Below, piece by piece: positions 31,867 through 42,405 of a DNA stretch of 64,000 nt; within the stretch, counting starts at the first letter, position 1; the number at the start of each line of letters is the position of its first letter. A model generated the notes under the pieces. It was given only the letters and a program-made list of their open reading frames with translations. It was not told the origin of the DNA and ran no database searches. The stretch covers positions 1,795,968 through 1,859,967 of the forward strand of contig NW_006763293.1 in the NCBI RefSeq assembly GCF_000218685.1, read 5' to 3'. A program made the translations under genes and the position numbers. Source of the DNA: Serpula lacrymans var. lacrymans S7.9. Its lineage: Eukaryota > Basidiomycota > Agaricomycetes > Boletales > Serpulaceae.

Positions 31867-33998
31867 TTAGAACATGTTCGCAAGCTTGCTAGCAGCTTCC
31901 CGTGCGTCCAATCGTGGTCGCGTCGGCTGCACGCGAACGGACTGCGACATGAAGGCCGGACGTGTATGTCCAAGGGGATCAAGTGCCTCAATTGAAGCTG
32001 GCCGCAAGGGAGGCTCGGCGGAGGACGAAACCGATCGACCCAGTGGGTGAACGGACGATGATCCTTGGATAACACCTCCCAAAGGCCCTTGGGGCAATAA
32101 TGGCGGGACAGATAAGGTTGAAGTTGGTGGAGGGCCGGTAGAGTGGGTGGGTGTGATAAACATCGACTTGGTGCCATCTACGAAACGACCTCCCAGGGGT
32201 GGTTCTGTTTCTTTGGGTACCGCGAAAGTCATTTGCGGAGACCCAGCAAAGGTAGAAGATCCAGCACCAGGAGATTGTGGTGGCAAAGGAGCATGTTGTT
32301 TAGAAAACGTACTGGCCGTTGGTGGTGCAGAGGTAAGAGCGCTGGGTACATGTCTAGTAACAGGCGAAGGAGGTATGCTTGTTTTCGGAGCTGGAGGCCT
32401 AGGGTCGTCCTCCAGAGGCAAAATGACGGAAGGTTTAGGTATACCATTAGCTTTGGGAGGAGGCAACTTTTTATCGGCGTTATTCACATCTGATTTAAGA
32501 GCTTCCAGTTCCCGAAGAAGCTGCTTTTCATACATGATAGATGAACGTGCATGTTCGATCAAGGCAGCAGTAACATCATCATTAACAGATTTGTTATGCG
32601 TCTGAAGAGCACGATGCAGGTTTTGCGATATATTCTCAGCACGTCTGGCGAGAACTTGCTCGTATTTATTCGCCTGTAAACAAAGCCATCAGTCAAATTG
32701 ACAGTGTGAAGTAGATAAGAACAACAAACCTCTTCCATGTCCTCAAGGGCTTCATCAACTCTTTCAGGCCTGATGTTAGAACTTGCCTTTAAACGTTCAA
32801 TGTTTCTCCGTTTAGAGACAGTAGATTTGACGGCAGCTTGGTACTCCTCAAGAACACCTGTACGCTGCATCAACGTCTCCTTGGCAGATCTAGCATTCAT
32901 CCCTTGATATCCAAGTGTGTCCCCAACGACGACGCATTCACTGATAGCCTGTGCTTGATCAAGGTCCGCGAGACTGTGCCACGCTCGCCCTAGCTTTCTC
33001 AATGCATTACCAAGTGGTGGGTGCGCCTCTGTAGTAGCAACATTGACAAGTTTGTTTCCCATTTCCGAATGGGAAACTGCCAGTGCTACGGATGCGAATA
33101 CAAATGAATAACAATTACAATTCGAACACAAATAAGCGCACATTTTCTCGCTACCGACAACTTATCGATAGCCTTTGCAGCGTCGAAAAATTGTGTCTCA
33201 AGCTTCGTAAGCTCGAAACGCGCGCGCTGCAGCTCTTCGTCTTCGTCTGGCACACCTCGTCGCATGAGTCCAAATCCTGACGTACCCTTGCGCCGAGGAC
33301 GCGGGGTTGGCTGGTACCCAAAGTCACTTTCAATAAAAGAGCGCAAATCCTCGTCATGGATGAGTATAGGATCCTCGCATATTCTAGTGAGCCATCTCTG
33401 CAGCATAATTCTAACCAAACGATCATCTTCTTCGTCTGTTGGCGCTGATGTCTGTGCCAACGGCAACGCAGGGATGAGAGTATGGGGACAGCTGACGATG
33501 AGCGATTCGTAGAATTGCTGGAATTCGATGTACGATCGTGATACATTGCGATACGTCGTTCCCGTAAAGTTTGTTAGGTTTGTCTAATCCCAGCAGGAGA
33601 CGTCAACGAAAGCATGTTTGAATACCACAAATCCTGGCTATTTTTCCTGGGCGTACCTGAGCATCAAACTTGAAGAGAATGTCCCTGCGATTCCTGTCTA
33701 GCCCCGTGATTCTTACCCTGAGATACGGGCCCGTCTTCTCGAATTTCTTCCCGTTTGACCCTACTGTAGTGCGAGGCGATACGAGACCTGGTTCAGGTTG
33801 ACCGTATATCTTTGGTTCCTTGCCATAGAGGCCTTCTGACTCAAACTTTTGAGTTTGGGGGGTAGAGGGAAGAGGGGAAGAGGCACGGCGCAGATTGGGA
33901 ATGGGAGAATTTGGCTCGTGTGGTGTTGTGGGCCATGGCGGGGTAGTGTCGCCATCGTTTGCAAAGACGGCGCTGGTTGAATTCAGAGGGTCGAACAT
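31867..33998 (-). CDS. VPS17: Vps17-like retromer sorting nexin (PX-BAR)
   Basis: Four coding exons (33657-33998, 33142-33583, 32730-33085, 31867-32673), 648 residues. A PX domain covers about residues 85-230 (YLRVRITGLDRNRRDILFKF, YRNVSRSYIEFQQFYESL, EDDRLVRIMLQRWL). A long helical BAR region follows at about 240-450 (ALAVSHSEMGNKL, RRNIERLKASS, EQVLARRAENIS). The C-terminal 200 residues are Pro/Ser-rich and disordered. Vps17 pairs with Vps5 to form the membrane-tubulating half of retromer, retrieving cargo receptors from endosomes to the Golgi. Starts at ATG 33998. Confidence 0.9.
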
Positions 33999-34231
33999 GG
34001 ATTTGCAGTAAAATGAGCTGGTAAGACTTGAAACGACAACCCTTGGAAATACTCGGACGCGCTCTACAGCTCAGCCACTATGACTGAATTACGTAATCGT
34101 AGTCTCATTTTTACGCGCATCTATAAGGATGAGACTACACGAAGTACATACAACCTCTAATAGATATAGATAATATTATTCCAACCATGAAATCCAAAAA
34201 ACAAATCGTCTGTCAAGCCAGCTATGTCCAC

Positions 34232-35737
34232 TCATGGTTCTTTGACCTCGTCTTCAATGTCTCCCAAGTAAAGCGGAAGCATGTGTCCCATGCGCAGAAT
34301 TTTGGTACGAAGGTACTTGTCCAAGTCGTGCCCATGGACAGCTTTCCCTCCAATCATTGTAGCACCAGCAGCTCTCTGATCCCTCTCTTCAGTATCAGTT
34401 TCCACACCAACTCCGAGATCTAGGTTAGCCGTCGAACGTTGCTTCCAGCTCCTAGGAATCATCGACACTCGCTCAACCACTCTCAGTCCCTCCTTTTCTA
34501 GTGCCTGCACCTTGTCGGGATTGTTGGTTAACAGCCGGACTCCCTCCCCAAGTTCGCTCCCAAGTCCAAGGTCCCGCAGGATAGCAGCCGCAACCTCATA
34601 ACCCCGCTCATCCGCCTTATGCCCGAGCATGAGATTTGCGGTGACAGTGTCATGACCAAGGTCCTGCAGATTATAGGCGCGTATCTTTGAGAGAAGACCA
34701 ATCCCACGGCCTTCCTGCCTTAGGTATATGACGGCGCCCCGCCCAGGAATGGTACTAGATAGGCTGTGTGAAAGCTGTTTTGGGAGCGGAACGGGCTGTG
34801 AGATGAGGCGTATTGCTTCGTCAAGTTGTTCGCCGCAGTCACAGCGCATGCTGCCGATGGTCTCCCCTGTGAAACACTCGGAGTGTATACGAACGAGAGG
34901 TGATGGAATAGAGTCGGGTGTGGAGGAAGAATGATGCGAGGTGGGATTAGAGGCGTGTTGTGACGTCGCAGAAAGTTTTCCGACGTACGCGCCGCGGATA
35001 ATACGGTCCATTTCCGTTTCTGTTTCGTTCCAAACCGCATCTAGTGAGCGGCTGCGAATTGGCGGTGCTGAGGAACGCGTGTTGTCGGAGTACTGTGCGG
35101 GATCAATGACTACGGCTAGGTGCTCTTTTCCGTCGCGATTATTGTGGTACAGGTGAAGAAAAGCAGGGCCGTGTGGTGTTGGTATGCGAGTGCGCGCCAT
35201 ACATTTGACTTCCACGTGTGATGTGCTGCCAAGTGTCCCAGTAGTGATTAATGAGGATGAAAATTGTGCATCGATGTTAGAGGAGATGGACTGGGACCGA
35301 CGTTTACGAGAAGCTGACAGGGGTATATTTTCGGAGGGTTTGAGCGGATCAACGGCGGATTGTGGGGATTCATTTTCTTTGGTTTGCTGGGGCAACTGCT
35401 TCTGCAGTCGGACCCTGCGTGGTGCTTGTTGACTCACATATGCGAATCGTCTGCGTTCCTGGCGAGCAGAAGAGTCCTCTCCCTTGAACTTTGTCCAGTC
35501 CCAGGAACCCTCCGCTTTGGGCAGCATGACACCGGGGAAGAAATCATGATGGTAGTGGTTGCGAGTTACGCCTGGACCAGAAGCGGCAGCTGCTGCGAGT
35601 AGCAGTGGATCCAAGGCTGCATCTCGCCTCGAGAAAGTTTTTTTGGTGGGAGGCCGGGGGGCTGTCAACATGTCCAGCAACGCAGCATCGGAGCCTGCCA
35701 ATGATTGGTGGTGGTGGGATTCAGTGATGATGGCCAT
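34232..35737 (-). CDS. RIB1: GTP cyclohydrolase II
   Basis: A single uninterrupted exon of 501 residues from ATG 35737, unusual among its intron-rich neighbours. Residues about 1-170 are a Ser/Pro-rich extension. The catalytic domain shows [23 protein letters not shown] with three zinc-binding cysteines, [30 protein letters not shown] (Tyr/Arg catalytic region) and [11 protein letters not shown]. It opens GTP to 2,5-diamino-6-ribosylamino-4-pyrimidinone 5'-phosphate, the first step of riboflavin synthesis. The tail ends [12 protein letters not shown]. Convergent ends with no other gene within 200 bp. Confidence 0.95.
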   Translation of the reverse strand: MAIITESHHHQSLAGSDAALLDMLTAPRPPTKKTFSRRDAALDPLLLAAAAASGPGVTRNHYHHDFFPGVMLPKAEGSWDWTKFKGEDSSARQERRRFAYVSQQAPRRVRLQKQLPQQTKENESPQSAVDPLKPSENIPLSASRKRRSQSISSNIDAQFSSSLITTGTLGSTSHVEVKCMARTRIPTPHGPAFLHLYHNNRDGKEHLAVVIDPAQYSDNTRSSAPPIRSRSLDAVWNETETEMDRIIRGAYVGKLSATSQHASNPTSHHSSSTPDSIPSPLVRIHSECFTGETIGSMRCDCGEQLDEAIRLISQPVPLPKQLSHSLSSTIPGRGAVIYLRQEGRGIGLLSKIRAYNLQDLGHDTVTANLMLGHKADERGYEVAAAILRDLGLGSELGEGVRLLTNNPDKVQALEKEGLRVVERVSMIPRSWKQRSTANLDLGVGVETDTEERDQRAAGATMIGGKAVHGHDLDKYLRTKILRMGHMLPLYLGDIEDEVKEP

Positions 35738-36356
35738 TGGGGCTATGTGAATCCAGTCTATGCAAAGGGCGAATGCAAGCAAGGAAATGCTGAGAAATGG
35801 GACAGCAATGGAAAGGTAGAGAACGATGACTACTGCATTTATATACCGTGCGCATCCCGCGCAGATCCGATCCCATTAAAACCGGCTTAGTGACCGTGAT
35901 ATTTACGTGACCCGGTGTGACTCCCCGTGACCATGTATCACACACGTGGTCGTTTGCGGTTTCGTCCAGGGAGACATGGATTCGGACAACCAGGACTGGT
36001 TCATAATGGTCTGCGCCAGCCGCATATCAGGCATCCCTGCTGCTTTTTATTTATCCTTAGCGCTCACACCGACGTTCATCTGATCATCATCTGCTGTGAC
36101 ATTTCTGTACGTTCTATCGAAGCCAGGTACGTTTTATGCTTTTATTCTCAGGTTCCTGGGTGCATCTTCGCTTTTTCTCGGCACAACTCCATCAGTAGTG
36201 AGCTGTGAAACCTTTGTTCCACTGGTTTCTTCATATCTAGCATGTGTCGCTCACGCTTGCTGTCATTCAACATCTAGAAATCAGGGCATGTGCACAGTTT
36301 AGTGATCTGTTACACACACATATCTCGTAATCCGCATTCGGTCAAATCCATTCAGT
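35738..36356. promoter_or_regulatory. Divergent region upstream of RIB1 with four GTGAC repeats
   Basis: GTGAC occurs at 35890, 35907, 35917 and 35927, the last three spaced exactly 10 bp apart, about one helical turn. They lie some 150-190 bp upstream of the RIB1 start and about 430 bp before the PPxY gene. This could be a transcription-factor array. The rest of the 619 bp shows no gene. Confidence 0.4.
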
Positions 36357-37006
36357 ATGCGCTGGCCAAGTGTGTGTACTTTTTGCCTCTTGTATCTATT
36401 GCTCTGTTCTGTGTAAGCGCCCACTCGCATCGATCTTACTAATTACTCGCCATCTGGCTGATTCAACACATTTTCATCTTCCGTAGGTCATCGGCCAAGG
36501 TTTTAGATGTCGTGCCCGGCAGTTCAAGATTTCCTTCCTCCCTTTCTTCTGGGGCACACTGTACACTACTGCCATCGACGACTACACACAACAAGGCCCC
36601 TGTACCCACCTCTACAAGCTTTACACCTACACCTCACCTGGCGTCCAATTACATAATACCCACCGCAACACCCACCGCTACCCATCGCGGTTCTCGGCCG
36701 CACCGTCATCACCGACTGTATGCAGTAACCATATTCTTCATCGTGGTCGGATGCATTTGTGCGATTGCCTCCTTCCTTTGCTGCTTTCGTTGCTGGTATG
36801 GCTGGTTCAGGACTCCGAGGCAAGATGGTGTCGCAATATTGGTCAGTCGGTTCCGTATTGACAGAGAAATGGCCGAATTGCAAAGCGAACCAAGGGGCTA
36901 CTGGTCATCGCATCCTCCTCCTCCACCGTACCAGCCACCCCCTCCGCGATATGAGCCTACAGAAGGTTGTCCAACCTCTGAAATTGGGGCAGAGCCAATA
37001 CCATGA
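36357..37006 (+). CDS. Small single-pass membrane protein with two PPxY motifs
   Basis: Coding exons 36357-36412 and 36487-37006; 191 residues. A signal peptide-like start (CTFCLLYLLLCSV) is followed by a Ser/Thr/Pro-rich lumenal region of about 65 residues, a membrane helix (LYAVTIFFIVVGCICAIASF) and a Cys/Arg juxtamembrane stretch. The cytosolic tail has PPPPPYQPPPPRYEP, with two PPxY sites. PPxY binds WW domains of Nedd4/Rsp5 ligases; yeast adaptors such as Rcr1 and Rcr2 have this plan. An Rsp5-adaptor role is inferred only. I know no named orthologue. Type I topology assumed. Confidence 0.7.
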
Positions 37007-37245
37007 CGATGGACCGTATACTATCTCTTCCAATCACATGGGAAAGTGTGCTCGTCATATAGTTCAACATCGGGGACCTGCTACGGGAGATCGCGGTTAC
37101 TTTTTGGGTAAGGACAGATGATGATTTAGAACAAGGTTTAGAACAGTCTTTAGAACAGTCATTTACGATACTGATCAGATATAGTTAGTCTATGAACTTT
37201 TGGGTGGCAACTGTCATAATTGCACTTTCTTTTGTTTTGCTTTCA

Positions 37246-37847
37246 CTATTGGGTTTTATCATATATTTCCGTAGAGTCTAACACTACTACAACGATTTCT
37301 CTCCTGCACATCTGTATATAATGTAATTGGAAATCCCATTGCTTATTTCGATCATTGACAGTAAAATCAGATGCCAGTGCTTCAAACCGTTTATCCTGAA
37401 GATAAGATAAAACAAATTTTAAGGGTGGTCCGCGATAAGTAAGCTTATGTATAAGTAAATCCACTTCAGGGTCACTGTATATATGTGTTACGAAGGCACG
37501 ACTCAGAGCCAAGGGCTTCTAACACTTTGAAGTTTTTCCACCTCAAAACTTGTGCATCTCGTTGCATTGCCTTCGAATCCTTGGATCATACACATCCCGT
37601 TCGGAAGCTTCCTATCTTGAGGTAATCCCGGACCTTGAAAGAAAGAAAAAAACAAAGGAAGAAAAAGACGCGTCTGCCCTGCATATTTTGAGATTCTCCA
37701 GTTCCACGCGCTCCTTTCTTTCAGCGACTTTAAAAGAGCCATCGTCGTAAAAACACTGGACGTTGAAGAAAAGCCTCTCTTTGTCGAGTTCACGCGTACT
37801 GACGGATCATCGATAATCATTGAATATTGGTTTGCAGTCGCTGACAT
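37246..37847 (-). CDS. Possible small hypothetical gene, structure unresolved
   Basis: An ATG at 37847 starts a frame that looks better if a 44-bp GT...CAG intron is removed after the MIIDDPS codons, continuing into FYDDGSFKVAERKERVELEN. The later part, about 37250-37510, is open in one frame (LLIHKLTYRGPPLKFVLSYL) but how the pieces join is unclear. No domain is recognised. It may be a small Agaricomycete-specific gene or a decayed one. Confidence 0.25.
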
Positions 37848-37909
37848 TTAATTAAAACAAACGACGCGAGCCTCGAGGATTACTGTCCTTTCTTCTGCGC
37901 GTTCATGTA

Positions 37910-40248
37910 ATGGCCACAAAGACATCAAATGGAATGCCCAAAGAGACCAATAAAATGTGCGTTGTCTGCAAATTCAAAGCATTCACACCACTTATCGACA
38001 TCTCAGACCCGGTTCGTCCAGGTTACCCGTAGGACACGACCGTGACGTCGCTCGAGCCAACGAACTGCATACACATGTTGTCAAACTCCTATCCTCAACC
38101 ACCAACAACTGTCTCAGCGAACTAGGTTACTACCCAAACATCCAAAGTGACCTTCGAGGCGCCCTCGACCGTAACCACAGCCTCGAAGCAAATAACACCA
38201 AGTTGTTCGAAGATAACCGCAGACTTGCGGGCGTAGTCGCAGTGCAGAACGATCGCCTCGCGTTCCTTGACACTCCGCAGTCAGAGCAGCTGCAGAAGGT
38301 CTTGGAGATAAAGGACAAAGTATGCTATCTGCAAGCTGACATTGGGCGTAAGAACCAGGAATATGCGAAATTGGACGGGGCATATCGCACCTTGCATGCC
38401 GATCATCAGCGATTGCAGATAAACTATGCTCACCTCGTGAAGGAGTTACAGGATGCCAGGATGGATATTGCGAGGTATAGAGGGGTACCAGCTAATAATG
38501 TAATGATGCAACCATCACAAAGCAATGCCAACCATGTCCCTCTGAGATCTGGCCCATCGCCTTGGCTTAACGGTATGCAGCATTGTAAATATTTTAGGGG
38601 TTTACTGAGGACATTATCATTTTTAGGACCAGGTATGCCACCGAATCAGCTGCACCCCCTTAACGTCGAACGAGTACGCTTCCACTCGTATACCCGTTAT
38701 CGATGAATATCGCTGATATGTTTCCAATAGCTTCCAGAAAGGAGAACGAGTTTAGACGGTCAGATGATGGGTGTGGGACCAACCCAAAATAACATGGTTC
38801 GCATTTCTTCCGCGTCAACCACTCCCACACATACCTCGGCTCCAGTTCACTCGCTTCAGCAACAAAGGAGGGTATCTGATGGATTATCACGTGTGCGTGG
38901 AGGGCGATCATGGCTTCTTCGAGGCTGCATAACTAATCTAATCTTATTGCAGCAACGGCCTCCTCAGAGTCCTGATCCATACGCCACAGGATGGAGGACC
39001 ATGAACGGCGATGCAGCTGGACCGCCTCCTAGACCCCTTCATCAGGTACCCTCAATGAATATCCAAACCTCCAACCGTCCAATAACATCCTTGCATGGTC
39101 CTGCTCACGTCCAACATACAAGGCCTCTCGAACAATATCTTTCAACGGCAGCTACATCCCCTCATAGTCACCCAACGTCTCCTACTACCATACAGACACC
39201 ATCAGAAGTCTACATGGCCACACACAATAGTCACCCTGATCGATCACTCGATAACGCGTCAACTCCAACAAGTACACAATCACTTCATTTTCCTATGGGT
39301 CCTCGCATTCGGATTCCGACAGATCAAGGTTCCAATCATCGCCTCGATGGAATCGCATCTGCGCCACCCGTACCAAGCCGCACCTTCCAAGCACCACATA
39401 TATCCACTCCACCTATGCAATCTCCAAGCAGCTACACTAGGCGGCCTGCTTCAGGACAGAGCAGAATGGTCGGTTTCGTCGACTTAACTATCGATGACTC
39501 ATCCGAAAACCCCAATGCTGCACCCACCAACTCATCAGCAGCTTCGCCAGCTGCCAGGACAGAAGGCCAGTCGGCACAAAGCCTGAAACGACCGAGTAGT
39601 GTCGTAGGCGCAAACCCCATGCATCCTGTCAGGAACGATGCAAACAAAAGGCCGCGTATATCAGATCCAACGTCTCGACCACACCAACAAAGCCCGATTA
39701 CTGGATATCACACTCCAGTATCACAGGCGTCGAGTAGTCCAAATATACGGGCCAGTGAACCAGCACCTCCGGTTATGCAAGAACCAACTGCCACTCATGC
39801 TTTACTCCCTTCTCAGAGTCCTGATACATCTCAACCCACATCTGTACATATAGAAGGGCCCTCGGATCAGGCTCCTGTATCAAGTTCCGATCCACAGTCC
39901 CCTAATACAGAGGAAAATACTGAACGACCTATACAAGATACTCATACTCCTTGCACTCCTCCGATTGAAGAGGCCATCCATATGATCTTCATGCAAGACG
40001 CAGATGAACCAGAAGGGAAACGCTGTAGACTTTGCGAGTAGGTCTTATCTCAACTACTTATCTCAACCAAACAATGGTGTACTGACTTACCACTTCGTGT
40101 TAGTTGTCGTTACGCGGAGAAGTACATAACCGAACGGCCTCCAGCATGGATGCACGCAAAGATGGACGATCTCATTCAACACTGTGCGACAGAACATCCA
40201 GCGGCATGGGAACATTTGCAAAAGTGTGGAGAACCGGCAGAAGATTAA
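37910..40248 (+). CDS. Coiled-coil, disordered protein with C-terminal Cys/His motif
   Basis: Coding exons 37910-37956, 38007-38572, 38627-38673, 38731-38892, 38953-40037 and 40104-40248 give 683 residues, all junctions in phase. Residues about 40-180 form a coiled coil (LRGALDRNHSLEANNTKLFE; YLQADIGRKNQEYAKLDGAY). The middle about 430 residues are Ser/Pro/Thr/Gln-rich and disordered. The C-terminus carries CRLCDCRYAEKY...HCATEHPAAWEHL, a compact Cys/His cluster that could bind zinc; it is split by the last intron. I recognise no named family. A chromatin or transcription role is a guess from composition only. The intron 38893-38952 is a multiple of three and open, so retention would also be in frame. 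Confidence 0.75.
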
Positions 40249-40638
40249 AGTCACTGTCGTTTACAAAATCGAATTTCTTCTTCCTACTTATATGAGAAAC
40301 AGCCTAAGTGGTTGATGTAATATTGTCAAGCCTTTATATGCAATCGTTCGCTAATGTACGTTATGTAGGAATTGCAGTATGGTATTGCCATCTTGGTGCA
40401 CCGACGATAATACTCTTTATTTTGGTTCTGTATGACCCTTCGCACTGGCTTGCGTTTGCCTTTCTTCGATAGACTAAGTGATAGTCAAGCCGCGCTCGCT
40501 ACCAATCATATACATAGGTCAAATTTTCACCAATGGGCCTATTCGAAATTTCAGTTGAGACCAATCCACAAAGGCAAAGTAGTGGACCATCAGGCATTCG
40601 TTTTATTATATCTTCTGGAGTTCACTAATTTTCAAAGC
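40249..40638. other. Intergenic region with no gene seen
   Basis: 390 bp between two plus-strand genes. A frame open from 40432 overlaps the next gene's start, but the first good ATG with membrane-protein coding is 40639. I see no RNA gene or repeat. Confidence 0.5.
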
Positions 40639-42304
40639 ATGGCGAATGCGATATCCACAACGCGCGATATAACCGGCACTCATGCTTTGATGGCCTTCGA
40701 CGAGGAGCCTGGGATTATCCTTCTAGGAGGATTTTTCCAGTGCTTCCTTCAGGGAATTATCGTCGTCCAAACTGCCAGATACTGGGAATCACATGAAGAT
40801 GATTCGCGCTTACGTCGATTCTTTGTTGCTGTGCTGGTGATACTTTCTTTGTGAGCTTGTGCCTATCCCCCCTAGCATGGGGAATCTGATGATTTATTCT
40901 GAACAGGTTGCAGACTGGTATAGAGGACTACAAAGTTTGGCATGTCACCATAATGCAGTTGCCATGGGTAAGTCTCACTACTATACACGTGCTTCTTCAC
41001 CCATTACTTATCGCATAGGCAACCTCTGGAATGCCATGGTTCAATCTCTTCCTGAATGGCTTTATTTGTAGTCTCTGTAAGCTGTACCTGTTGAAACGGT
41101 GCTGGGAGGTAGTAGTCAGGTTCGTAATAAGTGACCATTGCTCATGGTGTCTCTCTAGATTATGAACAAAAATTGGTGGATTATCGCCTTATTGCTACCA
41201 CTTGCAATAACCACGATTGTCGCGAATGTCTTGATAGTGAGTTAAGCATATATGGCATGCCCTCTATCCACTGACTCAGAAAATAGGCCGTCACAGTGGC
41301 ACAAGTTAGCCGCAACCCACAGCAAGTAAAGATGGTACGCATTTACTCAGCATGTAACGACTCGAAACGTGTTGTTAACATGATCATTTTGACTTTACCT
41401 TACAGGATGCAACTTTTGTCGTGAGTAGTGGCCCTCCTGTGTCCATATTTTGAGCTCAATGTCCGCAAAGACAGGTGTCGTTGCGTTCTCCTATTGGACC
41501 TCTGCGTCAGTTGGTGAGTTTCATCTAGCATGCTCCAATCGTAATTTTGATATTGATCGCTTTTGTAGTTCTCGACATGGTCTTGAGTATCATCTGTGCG
41601 GACTTTCTGGCTCTTTTTCTTTCTTTTTCTATGAGAAGCACGCTGACATGTAATCTGCTTTCGTAGTGATGGTATTTTTATGGCGCGCAAGAACAGGACT
41701 ATGGTACTTGGACAGAGCTCTATTTGCTTTTTTCGCTATTGCGACAGAATCTGCAGCTTGGCCGCCTGTGAGCATGATAGTTGCTGTATCGCTGTATAAT
41801 TCTCGCAGTGTCAGTATTCGTATATTATACTATGAAAGGATTGATTTGATCTTCTTCTCTCGTCTTCCCCCAGGCAGCAAACAACCGACTCGTCTTCTTC
41901 TTCCTTCTTCTAACGGGAAAATTGTACATTCTAGCTCTTCTTCGCGCTCTTAATGCCAGGGACAGACTACGTATGAGATTGAAATCGCATGATATTGGTC
42001 GCGTGTCGCTTAGGGATTGGAGTTGGGATCAGACCCAAGCAGAACCCCCAACACTTAACGAGGTAAGAGTAACTTTTCGCTACATGTTCTTATTCCCATT
42101 GTCTTCATGCTCTCTGCTCCGCAGTCAATAATGGGTACTATAGGTACTATAGATCCTTCTATCAGCCCGCTGGATGATACTTCTCGTCGAGACCTTACGT
42201 CTGAAGCTTCACCTGGAGGTATCCATTATGATACCGTGACATCACGTATGAACGCACGAGAGTATGGTGTATTGTACACTAGCAGGAGAGCAGAGTCACT
42301 CTAG
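40639..42304 (+). CDS. Multi-pass (about 7 TM) membrane protein, DUF6534-like
   Basis: Eleven coding exons: 40639-40850, 40907-40967, 41019-41108, 41159-41236, 41287-41334, 41406-41420, 41471-41513, 41569-41595, 41667-41809, 41874-42062, 42125-42304; 361 residues. Hydrophobic helices occur at GIILLGGFFQCFLQGIIVV, RRFFVAVLVILSLL, WFNLFLNGFICSL, WWIIALLLPLAITTIVANVL, VLDMVLSIILMVFLW, MIVAVSLY and LVFFFLLLTGKLYILALL. The tail is hydrophilic. The architecture fits the DUF6534 family, abundant and uncharacterised in mushrooms. Function unknown. The very short exons (15 and 27 nt) are supported by phase and helix continuity. Confidence 0.8.
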
Positions 42305-42405
42305 ACCGCAGCATATAGTCATTTTACATGAGGGACAATATATTTGATTCGGACTGAGCTACAGACTGGAGAATATAACTACACGGCTGGAGTAGCTTAG
42401 CCTAC

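Noticed and set aside
34020..34100. tRNA-like stretch on the minus strand (GTGGCTGAGCTGTAGAGCGC resembling a D arm)
   Set aside because: No acceptor stem pairing could be formed and the T-arm match is poor. Not called as a tRNA.
41650..41666. 17-bp intron in the 7-TM gene
   Set aside because: Far below any plausible spliceosomal length here. A donor at 41596 gives a normal 71-bp intron, keeps phase and joins two helices smoothly.
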